Positions 54,828-61,949 of a stretch of 64,000 nucleotides of DNA are shown here, one piece after another. The notes under the pieces are model-generated. The model was not told where the DNA came from. It saw nothing but the letters and a program-made list of their open reading frames with translations, and ran no database searches. This DNA is from Akkermansiaceae bacterium (lineage in GTDB: Bacteria > Verrucomicrobiota > Verrucomicrobiia > Verrucomicrobiales > Akkermansiaceae), in the NCBI GenBank assembly GCA_015061985.1, contig SUVN01000004.1:45961-109960 (forward strand), read 5' to 3'. Position 1 is the stretch's first letter; each line of letters opens with the position of its first letter. The position numbers and the translations under genes are program-made.

Positions 54828-55361
54828 ATGTCTGAAATGCATATCTGGAAGGAACTGAAAAAGAAGAAGCCGTTTGTTACCATGGTTGCCTTTTCCTGGC
54901 AGCATTGGGGTGGATATGGTGTAGATTTGAAAGTAACTCCGCATGGGGTGGAAGTGAGTGTACATCGCAGCGTGCAGCAACGCAGAAGTGGAGTAAAACT
55001 TACACCGTCTGTTCTCTACTCTGCAACCGGTGATCCTACTTATAGTTTCGGTTTATCCGGTGTTCATGACTCGTATTTTGATTTTCTTCATTTCCTGACG
55101 GATAAAGCGCACATACAGGATTGGTATGATTGGCTGATTAATCGACCCGAGGACGATTCATCGGATGAGGATTGGGAGGAGTATATGTTGAATTCGGACG
55201 ATAGTTCCACACACTGGAGTTTGAGGCTTTATTCGCCTTTGTATGAAGAGACTTTCTATCTGGCTGACAATACCGGGGGCGAATATCCCCCCGGTTTTGA
55301 TGCGTTGCTGGAGAGCGTCAACTCCTGGCTCACCCTTATCGGTTTGCCGACCATCGGTTGA
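54828..55361 (+). CDS. Hypothetical acidic protein
   Basis: 177 residues with no signal peptide or membrane segment. N-terminal MHIWKELKKKKPFVTMVAFS is basic and the middle (DWLINRPEDDSSDEDWEEYM) strongly acidic. No family is recognised. It follows the restriction-modification pair by about 140 bp and ends just before a truncated duplicate of another hypothetical gene, in a stretch that looks acquired in pieces. Its function is unknown; possible roles include an accessory or immunity protein, but nothing in the sequence demonstrates this. Confidence 0.6.
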   Translation: MSEMHIWKELKKKKPFVTMVAFSWQHWGGYGVDLKVTPHGVEVSVHRSVQQRRSGVKLTPSVLYSATGDPTYSFGLSGVHDSYFDFLHFLTDKAHIQDWYDWLINRPEDDSSDEDWEEYMLNSDDSSTHWSLRLYSPLYEETFYLADNTGGEYPPGFDALLESVNSWLTLIGLPTIG

Positions 55362-55391
55362 ATTGAGGAAAAAGCCGTACGTTAAGCTGTC

Positions 55392-55649
55392 GATATCGAC
55401 GTGGGTTACGATGGCTTTCTGGTCATTTCCTCCTGGCCGGATGAGGATTCCCTCTGCTATGATGTGAAGCGCCGATGCTTCCTGTCATGCCGTGAGGAAC
55501 TGAAGGCAATCTCTCCGAATACGGCACCGAAACCGCGAAATGCGGCAGATGACTGGGCATTCAAGAATTTGCTCAATATTCATGATTCGAACGGGGTCAA
55601 ACAACATTGGATAGAACGTGTGGAACGTGATTTCCCTCTCGAAAGATGA
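55392..55649 (+). pseudogene. Truncated duplicate of the 56913-57359 gene
   Basis: Bases 55392-55646 align without gaps to 57102-57356, with about 19 differences over 255 positions by my count. The fragment keeps the frame (DVGYDGFLVISSWPDEDSLC ... HWIERVERDFPLER, then a stop). It lacks the N-terminal membrane segment, and a stop codon lies just upstream at 55383. A GTG at 55401 could in principle start translation of an 82-residue piece. I regard it as a remnant left by recombination. Confidence 0.75.
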
Positions 55650-55692
55650 TTTCGTCAGACTTGTAATTTTGAGTGCTTTGTGAAAAATTACA

Positions 55693-55721
55693 TGGACATA
55701 TTATTTCGCTTGGTGTATGAT
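55693..55721 (+). promoter_or_regulatory. Leaderless-type promoter of a PEP-CTERM gene
   Basis: TGGACA (55693-55698), 17 bp, TATGAT (55716-55721). The start is predicted near 55728, directly before the two adjacent ATG codons at 55730 and 55733. Its spacer does not contain the TCGCATTT palindrome. Confidence 0.6.
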
Positions 55722-55732
55722 GCCAGCGTATG

Positions 55733-56680
55733 ATGAAAAAAGCGATAATTTCTGCAATGTTGCTTGCAGGTGTGGCTGCGGGCGAACTTGTCATTACTGA
55801 GAACGTGTGTATTGACTTTGGTGAGAAGCTTTTGGTGGAGGATAACTGGGGAATCCACAATGATACTTATGCCACGGAAAAGTATTATCCTGATACCGGA
55901 TGGAATCTTCAGGCCGGCAATGAGAAAAACTTCGATTGCTATACCACCACAATGACGGATAAAGCCACCGGTGAAACCAGTAATATTCAGGTAAAGTTCG
56001 GGAAGATGAAGGGGCTTAATCTTCTGGGTGGATACAGCCCTATACAGGGTACGGCCGATGTGTTGAAACCCGAGAAACCCATGCAGGATGTCTGGCAAGT
56101 GCTGCATGATGTGTCTCTGACGGCAGAAGAAGTCAATTCTTATTGGTGCGAGGAGATTACGGTTGGCGTTGCTGCGAGTATTGGTGATATTACCGTCAGT
56201 AATTTACAGGCGAACAGCACGTATGCTTTGAGTGCGGTGGTAACGGTGGCTGAGGTTGCCTCTCTGATAGGAAAGGCTGCACCGGTGACAATGAATTATG
56301 CCAATGGTGCCCTCTCGGAGCGGGCTGCGTTCATGACCACGAATGAGGGCTCTGTGAATATAGAAGTGGCTCTGGGTAATTTTGATGTTGCCAGCCTCAT
56401 CAGCGGTAAGACCTTTACTATGTCCTGGATATTTGAAACCGGGAATGCTCCTGCCAGCGTGGATTTGTCTTTTGCCTCCAGTCTGGTGAGTGTGGTTGGA
56501 GTCACCTCCATCAGCGCCATGGCCGTCACCCGCTATGATGAGTCTACGGCAACGGTTCAGGCCATGTTTGAAGATGGAGCGGAAATGTTGCATCCCGTTG
56601 ATGCCATCCCCGAACCAACTACCTCTGCCTTGAGCCTGTTGGCCATGGCAGCTCTTGGCTGCCGCCGCCGCAGAAAATGA
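55733..56680 (+). CDS. PEP-CTERM exported protein of unknown function
   Basis: 315 residues from the second of two adjacent ATGs (MKKAIISAMLLAGVAAGELV, a short signal peptide). The mature part alternates polar and hydrophobic residues as a beta-rich domain. The end is IPEPTTSALSLLAMAALG followed by CRRRRK, a PEP-CTERM sorting signal similar to that of the giant protein. It should be exported across the inner membrane and processed by an exosortase/archaeosortase-type system not encoded in this window. The mature domain is not recognised. It is flanked by gene fragments on both sides. Confidence 0.8.
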   Translation: MKKAIISAMLLAGVAAGELVITENVCIDFGEKLLVEDNWGIHNDTYATEKYYPDTGWNLQAGNEKNFDCYTTTMTDKATGETSNIQVKFGKMKGLNLLGGYSPIQGTADVLKPEKPMQDVWQVLHDVSLTAEEVNSYWCEEITVGVAASIGDITVSNLQANSTYALSAVVTVAEVASLIGKAAPVTMNYANGALSERAAFMTTNEGSVNIEVALGNFDVASLISGKTFTMSWIFETGNAPASVDLSFASSLVSVVGVTSISAMAVTRYDESTATVQAMFEDGAEMLHPVDAIPEPTTSALSLLAMAALGCRRRRK

Positions 56681-56716
56681 GCACAGCTTTTTACCGTCAC
56701 GACAGATTCTCGTAAT

Positions 56717-56885
56717 TTACACCCGTGCGGCGGCCCGGCGGAGGATCGGGATAAGTTGCTCTGCGTTGATGCTGCGGAAATGCAGGTTCGGCGTATGCTC
56801 TATGCCTTTGAGCTTGGCAGAGAGGTTGTAGCGGATGCGGGGGATGAGGCGCTCCGTCAGGTAATCGCAGTACAATACCACGCCC
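56717..56885 (-). pseudogene. C-terminal fragment of a winged-helix regulator
   Basis: The last 55 or so codons, VVLYCDYLTERLIPRIRYNL followed by SAKLKGIEHTP and a stop, closely match the end of the intact regulator at 59163-60077. Upstream of base 56885 the similarity stops abruptly and the reading frame continues into unrelated sequence overlapping the next gene. The DNA-binding domain is missing, so this is a broken copy. It shows that a regulator plus PEP-CTERM gene pair existed here as well. Confidence 0.8.
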
Positions 56886-56912
56886 GGGTGTTTCGTGCAT
56901 ACTCCCGTGAGC

Positions 56913-57359
56913 ATGAAGAAATGGTTCGTGACAGCGGCGTTACTGTGTGCATTGGTGCTGCTTTTCTGCTCGCGGTGGGTGCAGGTTGGCGGCATCCGCT
57001 GGTGGCACATCATGCAGCCCGGCAATTCTGAACGCTGCCTGGTGGAATCCGTCTCCTGGCAGGGGGAGACGATTTGTCGGCGATTTTTCAGAAGACCGAT
57101 TGATATCGACGTGGGATACGACGGCTTTCTGGTCATATCCTCCTGGCCGGATGAGGATTCCCTCTGCTATGATGTGAAGCGCCGATGCTTCCTTTCCTGC
57201 AGAGAGGAACTGAAGGCAATCTCTCCGAATACGGCACCGAAACCGCGAAATGCGGCAGATGACTGGTCTTTCAAGGATTTGCTCAATATCCATGATTCAT
57301 GCGGGGTCAAACAACATTGGATAGAACGTGTGGAGCGTGATTTCCCCCGTGAAAAGTAA
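56913..57359 (+). CDS. Hypothetical membrane-anchored protein, source of the nearby duplicate
   Basis: 148 residues from the ATG at 56913: MKKWFVTAALLCALVLLFCS gives one membrane segment or uncleaved signal, and the remainder (IDIDVGYDGFLVISSWPDED ... REELKAISPNTAPKPRNAAD) is presumably periplasmic. No family is recognised. The last 85 codons are duplicated at 55392-55646. It lies next to a regulator fragment and convergent to a PEP-CTERM gene. Confidence 0.6.
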   Translation: MKKWFVTAALLCALVLLFCSRWVQVGGIRWWHIMQPGNSERCLVESVSWQGETICRRFFRRPIDIDVGYDGFLVISSWPDEDSLCYDVKRRCFLSCREELKAISPNTAPKPRNAADDWSFKDLLNIHDSCGVKQHWIERVERDFPREK

Positions 57360-57414
57360 GGGCTTGCGAATGCTGCTGAAAATGCCATTTATCCTTTCAT
57401 TAGTTGCTTGGTAT

Positions 57415-57446
57415 ACAAAAAACGTTGCTCCTGACGGAGCAACGTT
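57415..57446 (-). terminator. Terminator of the second PEP-CTERM gene
   Basis: On the minus strand an 11-bp perfect stem, AACGTTGCTCC with GGAGCAACGTT (57421-57431 and 57436-57446), is followed by six T. It may also serve the convergent plus-strand gene. Confidence 0.85.
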
Positions 57447-57479
57447 ATGGTAAATGGATGTTAACAGTCGGGAAATCCC

Positions 57480-58928
57480 TTATTTGCGTCTGCGACGCAT
57501 AGCCAAACCGGCAAGTGCCAGCAAGCTCAGAGTGGTGGTGGTCGGCTCAGGAATGCTGGAGGAATAGATGGTACCACTCACACTATCGTATGTAATGATG
57601 GTGTCAATTCCATTGAGCTTTACAGTATATTCCTGCTCCGAAGCGGAGAAATTGGTGAAGAGGGTATACTTACCATCTGCATTAGCATCGTCTATACCGT
57701 AGGCATTGATGATAGCCCCGTCTTCGATGGTGAGGTTGTTGCCGTTCAAATCGAGAGCGCCGCCATTCAGTGTGAGAATGGCCCCCTTCTCAAGAATCAA
57801 ATCTGCATCCAAAGTGGCAGCTACTGTATCGGAAAGGGGGTCCGTATCGGTGCCAAAGAGTGCAATGCGAGCAAACTCTTCATTTGTCTGAGCGAAACCG
57901 AGTTCTGCGCCTTCCTTTACGAGCAGTTTTTCCGCCTTCATGGCTGCAACATCTGCGGAGCTGACGTGGAACGTCAGCGTTGCTGCATCGTGGACGGTTA
58001 CCTCTGTAGCACTGAAAGTGCCGTTGTTGGTCACTTCGGTATCTGCATAAACTTCCAGTCTCTTGAAAGAGATGGACGATTTTTCGTCTACGTTGAAAGT
58101 AGCTGACTTATTATCACAGTTGGCGTCTTTGTCCAGGACGCTGCCAACGTATGTTATCACACTATCGAACGTGGCGGCACCGCCGTTTGTGGCGCTGATG
58201 TTGACGGAGCAATTATTGCTTGCTCCGTATTTTTTGCCCGCTTTGTCCGTTCCGGTGTCGCAAAGATAGGTTATGGTGTCAGAAATCGTGTTCGAAGAGC
58301 CACCGCCGGTGGAATCGGCATCATACCAGCCCGCGCCGCGCTTGTATTCGAGGAATTTACCGCTTTGTCCGTCCTGATAAACCCATGTGCCGGAGGAACC
58401 GATAGGGTAAGAAAGTGCTTTTTGTGTTTTGGCTGTTTGAATGAACTTGGAGCCTTCTCCATCAACGGAGATTGTTACTGTGGACCCGTTGTAAAAATTG
58501 GAAACAAATTGAGATGCAGAGCTCGTGAAGGATGCTCCGCTCTTTACTGTAATGGTGCTTGAGCTGCCAAGTCCCAGCAGAACTCTGTAGTTTTGGCTGC
58601 CTGCATCATAGGTACAGACTTCCATTTTGGATGAGTCTTCCACATTGACGGTTCCGTCGTAAAACCAGAAGTTATTATTACCCCCCAGAAATGTGGAACC
58701 TTCCGTAACTGTTATGTCGCCGTTCACGATTTCCAGCGTTGCGGCTGTTGACATGTCATACGTGGCTCCATTGGTGACAGTGAAGCTGTCGCCGTTCGAG
58801 AGGGTAAATTTGGTGGAACTCTCCGTGTTGGTGTCTATGGTTGTACCCGCTGCTCGTACGCTTGTGCCGCATACGATTAACGTGGAAAGGATGGCTGCCA
58901 GCCAGGTTTTCGGTAATCTTGTTTTCAT
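57480..58928 (-). CDS. PEP-CTERM exported beta-repeat protein
   Basis: 482 residues with a signal peptide (MKTRLPKTWLAAILSTLIVC ... VRAAG). The mature chain is built of short strands resembling autotransporter-associated repeats (FTVTNGATYDMSTAATLEIV, ALDLNGNNLTIEDGAIINAY), giving a beta-helix. It ends SIPEPTTTTLSLLALAGLA followed by MRRRRK, a PEP-CTERM signal. It is smaller than the 3126-residue protein and lacks a protease domain. Its promoter region carries the same spacer palindrome as that gene, so the two are probably controlled together. It is likely to be a surface or matrix component. Confidence 0.82.
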   Translation of the reverse strand: MKTRLPKTWLAAILSTLIVCGTSVRAAGTTIDTNTESSTKFTLSNGDSFTVTNGATYDMSTAATLEIVNGDITVTEGSTFLGGNNNFWFYDGTVNVEDSSKMEVCTYDAGSQNYRVLLGLGSSSTITVKSGASFTSSASQFVSNFYNGSTVTISVDGEGSKFIQTAKTQKALSYPIGSSGTWVYQDGQSGKFLEYKRGAGWYDADSTGGGSSNTISDTITYLCDTGTDKAGKKYGASNNCSVNISATNGGAATFDSVITYVGSVLDKDANCDNKSATFNVDEKSSISFKRLEVYADTEVTNNGTFSATEVTVHDAATLTFHVSSADVAAMKAEKLLVKEGAELGFAQTNEEFARIALFGTDTDPLSDTVAATLDADLILEKGAILTLNGGALDLNGNNLTIEDGAIINAYGIDDANADGKYTLFTNFSASEQEYTVKLNGIDTIITYDSVSGTIYSSSIPEPTTTTLSLLALAGLAMRRRRK

Positions 58929-58959
58929 GTCGCTTGTTGTTTGATAGTGTTGTGCCGTC

Positions 58960-58988
58960 AGTATATCGCATTTGAAATGCGATAGCTC
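58960..58988 (-). promoter_or_regulatory. Palindromic operator within the promoter of the second PEP-CTERM gene
   Basis: On the minus strand the perfect 17-bp palindrome TCGCATTTCAAATGCGA (58966-58982; the plus strand reads TCGCATTTGAAATGCGA) lies directly before the -10 box TATACT (58960-58965). It exactly fills the 17-bp spacer, and the -35 position (GAGCTA) is poor. The arrangement is the same as at 16802-16830. The leader to the ATG at 58928 is about 25 nt. Confidence 0.7.
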
Positions 58989-59102
58989 TACAAGTACTTA
59001 TTCTCAAACAACAAAGCATATAAATCGGTATTTCTATACTGTTTTCTATTCCTCAAATAATATCTGTAAATTCATTTTATCAGGATTTTACCGCCACAAT
59101 GC

Positions 59103-59129
59103 TTGACATCGCATTTCAAATGCTATACG
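59103..59129 (+). promoter_or_regulatory. Third, shortened copy of the palindrome promoter
   Basis: Perfect TTGACA (59103-59108), then TCGCATTTCAAATGC (15 bp, the palindrome minus its last two bases), then TATACG (59124-59129). It points rightward into the 3' end of the regulator gene, where no plus-strand gene is seen. It may make an antisense RNA or be the remnant of a lost PEP-CTERM gene promoter. Confidence 0.55.
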
Positions 59130-59162
59130 CACGAGAAATCACGTGCTGAATAAAAGTCTGCG

Positions 59163-60077
59163 TCATTTGCCGAATGGCGATTTGCGGATCCAAATTTCGT
59201 TGTATCTCATCTGTGCGGCGGCAGAGCGCAGGGCTTGTGTCAATTGTTCTGCGCTGATGCTGCGGAAATGCAGGCGCGGCATGTGCTCCATGCCTTTGAG
59301 CTTGGCGGAGAGGTTGTAGCGGATGCGGGGGATGAGGCGTTCCGTCAGGTAATCGCAGTACAGTACCACGCTGTCCGGTGACAGAACACAGGTGAGGGAC
59401 TGGAGCAGGCGGCATATCATTTCTTCCGTGAGCGTGTGGTCGCTGTAGTCCATTGTTTCCCAGCGGTCGGGCAGGGGAAGCATGTGCAGGTGGTTGCAGG
59501 GCAGGAGTTCTGCCGCGCTGCGGTAGGCGGCCTGTGGGGGCATGCCTTGCCGGCAGAGAAGGGTGAGTGTGCGGGGGTGTTTGTCTGCCAGCGCTTCAGC
59601 GGTGTTGAGCGGGATGACGTTCAGTCCTCTTTCCTGCTTCAGGTGGGTCATCAGCTCATGAATGACCTGTGCCTGCGGTACGCAGAGTGCCATGTGCCGC
59701 ACCTTTCTCTGCCAACGCCGGGTGAGTGCGTCCAGCCATCCGTCCAGAATCTCGGCGTGCAGATGGGTGAATCGTGCAGATTGCTGTTCCAGAAGCCGTC
59801 CTTGCATGTCCAGCAGCTCCAGCGTGCCGCGGTTATCTTCCTCATTCATCCGAAAGAGCAGTACGCAGGCGTGCGCCCCGTTGTAGCGATAGCGTTTCTC
59901 GGGTCTGCCGCCGCCGGAAGGGGCGTATCCTGTCTCTTTCAGCACACCTTCTTCTGTCAGTCGCTGCACCATGCGCCCTATCATGACGTGGCTCACCCCA
60001 ATGGCGGCGCTCATCTCACGCCGCCCGGCTTCGCCTGCTTCCTGCATGTACTGTGTCAACCTGTCGATGGTGTTCAT
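59163..60077 (-). CDS. Winged-helix transcriptional regulator with ROK-like C-terminal region
   Basis: 304 residues from the ATG at 60077. The N-terminal helix-turn-helix reads GEAGRREMSAAIGVSHVMIG and RMVQRLTEEGVLKETG, and a wing follows (GYAPSGGGRPEKRYRYN), the arrangement seen in MarR/ROK-type repressors. The remaining 220 residues have a ROK-like rhythm but lack its zinc motif, so the sugar-kinase function is probably gone and ligand binding uncertain. An ATG at 60110 lies upstream of the -10 box and is rejected. The gene sits beside the palindrome promoters and has a broken copy next to another PEP-CTERM gene. Control of those genes is a reasonable but unproven inference. Confidence 0.75.
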   Translation of the reverse strand: MNTIDRLTQYMQEAGEAGRREMSAAIGVSHVMIGRMVQRLTEEGVLKETGYAPSGGGRPEKRYRYNGAHACVLLFRMNEEDNRGTLELLDMQGRLLEQQSARFTHLHAEILDGWLDALTRRWQRKVRHMALCVPQAQVIHELMTHLKQERGLNVIPLNTAEALADKHPRTLTLLCRQGMPPQAAYRSAAELLPCNHLHMLPLPDRWETMDYSDHTLTEEMICRLLQSLTCVLSPDSVVLYCDYLTERLIPRIRYNLSAKLKGMEHMPRLHFRSISAEQLTQALRSAAAQMRYNEIWIRKSPFGK

Positions 60078-60098
60078 CTTTTGAAATAAGGTTACAAA

Positions 60099-60127
60099 AG
60101 TATATGCCATTTTCTTTGCTTTGGCAA
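60099..60127 (-). promoter_or_regulatory. Promoter of the winged-helix regulator
   Basis: On the minus strand: TTGCCA (60122-60127), 17 bp, TATACT (60099-60104). The start is predicted near 60092, about 15 nt before the ATG at 60077. The -35 and the end of the spacer contain TGCCA and TGGCA as an inverted pair. Confidence 0.7.
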
Positions 60128-60206
60128 GTATTTTATAAGGTGATGATACACAGATTTTTAGAATGTGTGGGGTACAACCGGGCGGGAGGATGGGAAAATG
60201 AAAGGC

Positions 60207-60235
60207 TAGACACTTGCGGGAGAATCTGGTAGTCT
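60207..60235 (+). promoter_or_regulatory. Promoter of pyrG
   Basis: TAGACA (60207-60212), 17 bp, TAGTCT (60230-60235). The predicted start is near 60242, with a 25-nt leader lacking a Shine-Dalgarno sequence. Confidence 0.55.
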
Positions 60236-60266
60236 GGCAGCAACAGAACAACAACGTACACTCACC

Positions 60267-61880
60267 ATGAAATACATTTTTGTGACAGGCGGCGTGGTAT
60301 CCTCTCTCGGTAAAGGTCTGGCGGCTGCCTCCATCGGCACCCTGCTGGAGCACTGTGGGCTGGAAGTGACCATGCAGAAGTTTGACCCCTATCTGAACAT
60401 TGACCCCGGCACCATGAGCCCCTACCAGCACGGTGAGGTGTATGTGCTGAATGACGGTTCAGAGACGGACCTGGATCTGGGGCACTATGAGCGCTTCATT
60501 CACTGCCAGCTGTCCCGGCTGAACAACCTGACGAGCGGCAAGGTGTTTGAACATGTGCTGGAGAAGGAGCGCCGCGGCGATTATCTGGGCAGCACCGTGC
60601 AGTACATACCGCACGTGACAGACGAAATCAAGCAGCGTCTCTATGACCTGACCGAGGCCAACAAGGAATGTGATGTCATCATCACGGAAATCGGCGGTAC
60701 GGTGGGTGATATTGAGGGGTATCTCTTCCTTGAGGCTCTGCGCCAGTTTGCGCTGGAAGTGGGTCGCCAGAACTGCTGTTTCATCCATGTGACCCTGCTG
60801 CCCTACATCAAGGCGGCCGGTGAGACCAAGACCAAGCCGACCCAGCAGAGTGTGGCCAAGCTGCGTGAAATCGGTATTCAGCCGGATATCATCGTGTGCC
60901 GCACGGAGATGGACAACCTGACGGAGAGCGAGAAGAAGAAGATTGGTATGTTCTGCAACGTGCCGCCGCGCAACGTGGTGGCCTTCTGCGACGTGAAGCA
61001 CTCCATCTACGAATGCCCGCTGGATCTGGGCCGCGACCGCGTGGATCGCATCGTGACGGAGGTGCTGGGTATCACCGTACCCAAGCCGAAGATGGACGAT
61101 TGGCAGAAGTTTGTGGGGCGCGTCATTCACCCCTCCCACAGCGTTCGTATTGCCGTGGTGGGTAAGTACATTTCCCTTCAGGATGCTTACAAGTCTATTT
61201 ACGAAAGCTTTACGCATGCCGGTGCGGCGAATGACTGCCGCGTGGAAATCGTCCGCGTGGATGCCGAAGCTCTGGAGAACGGCGACAGCGAAACCATGAT
61301 AGGTGATGTGGACGGCATTCTGGTGCCGGGCGGATTCGGTGAGCGCGGTGTGGAAGGCAAGATTAAGGCCGTGCAGTATGCTCGCGAGAAGGGTATTCCT
61401 TTCTTCGGTATCTGCCTGGGTATGCAGGTGGCGGTGATTGAGTTTGCCCGCAACGTGTTGGGGCTCAAGGATGCGAATTCCACTGAGTTCGACAAGAGCT
61501 CCTCTGCTCCGGTCATCTGCCTGCAGGAAGAGCAGAAGCTCATCAAGAATATGGGTGCCACCATGCGTCTGGGTGCTTATCCTGCTCACATTGCGCCCGA
61601 TACGCTTTGCAGCAGGCTCTACGACGGCAAGGAAACCATCTCTGAACGCCACCGCCACCGCTACGAGTTTAATGCTGAGTACCGTGAGGCCTGCGAGAAG
61701 GCCGGTCTGGTCATCTCTGCGGTGAATGATGAGCATGGGCTGGTGGAAGTGGTGGAGCTGCCCTCGCACCCGCACTTCATCGCCTGTCAGTATCATCCTG
61801 AGTTCCAGAGCCGTCCGACCACGCCGCACCCGCTCTTCTCCGGGCTGGTGGCAGCGGCGTTGGAATATAAACTGGGCTGA
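60267..61880 (+). CDS. pyrG: CTP synthase
   Basis: Aminates UTP to CTP using glutamine and ATP. The 537 residues comprise the synthetase domain ([20 protein letters not shown] with its P-loop, then [20 protein letters not shown]) and a class I glutamine amidotransferase domain from about residue 295. The nucleophile cysteine is in FFGICLGMQ (near 386), with the His and Glu in [11 protein letters not shown]. Length and motifs are complete. It has its own promoter and terminator. Confidence 0.97.
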   Translation: MKYIFVTGGVVSSLGKGLAAASIGTLLEHCGLEVTMQKFDPYLNIDPGTMSPYQHGEVYVLNDGSETDLDLGHYERFIHCQLSRLNNLTSGKVFEHVLEKERRGDYLGSTVQYIPHVTDEIKQRLYDLTEANKECDVIITEIGGTVGDIEGYLFLEALRQFALEVGRQNCCFIHVTLLPYIKAAGETKTKPTQQSVAKLREIGIQPDIIVCRTEMDNLTESEKKKIGMFCNVPPRNVVAFCDVKHSIYECPLDLGRDRVDRIVTEVLGITVPKPKMDDWQKFVGRVIHPSHSVRIAVVGKYISLQDAYKSIYESFTHAGAANDCRVEIVRVDAEALENGDSETMIGDVDGILVPGGFGERGVEGKIKAVQYAREKGIPFFGICLGMQVAVIEFARNVLGLKDANSTEFDKSSSAPVICLQEEQKLIKNMGATMRLGAYPAHIAPDTLCSRLYDGKETISERHRHRYEFNAEYREACEKAGLVISAVNDEHGLVEVVELPSHPHFIACQYHPEFQSRPTTPHPLFSGLVAAALEYKLG

Positions 61881-61897
61881 GCATCATAATCTTACAC

Positions 61898-61941
61898 GTC
61901 GGCGGTCAGAGATAGCAGCATCTGACCGCCGGCGCTTTTTC
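61898..61941 (+). terminator. Terminator of pyrG
   Basis: GTCGGCGGTCAGA (61898-61910) pairs with TCTGACCGCCGGC (61921-61933), followed by five T. It ends 9 bp before the next start codon. Confidence 0.85.
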
Positions 61942-61949
61942 GTTGTAAT

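Noticed and set aside
56895..57136. Complete regulator gene on the minus strand from 57136 to 56717
   Set aside because: Only the last 55 codons match the regulator; the rest of the frame is antisense to the hypothetical gene at 56913-57359 and lacks a helix-turn-helix.
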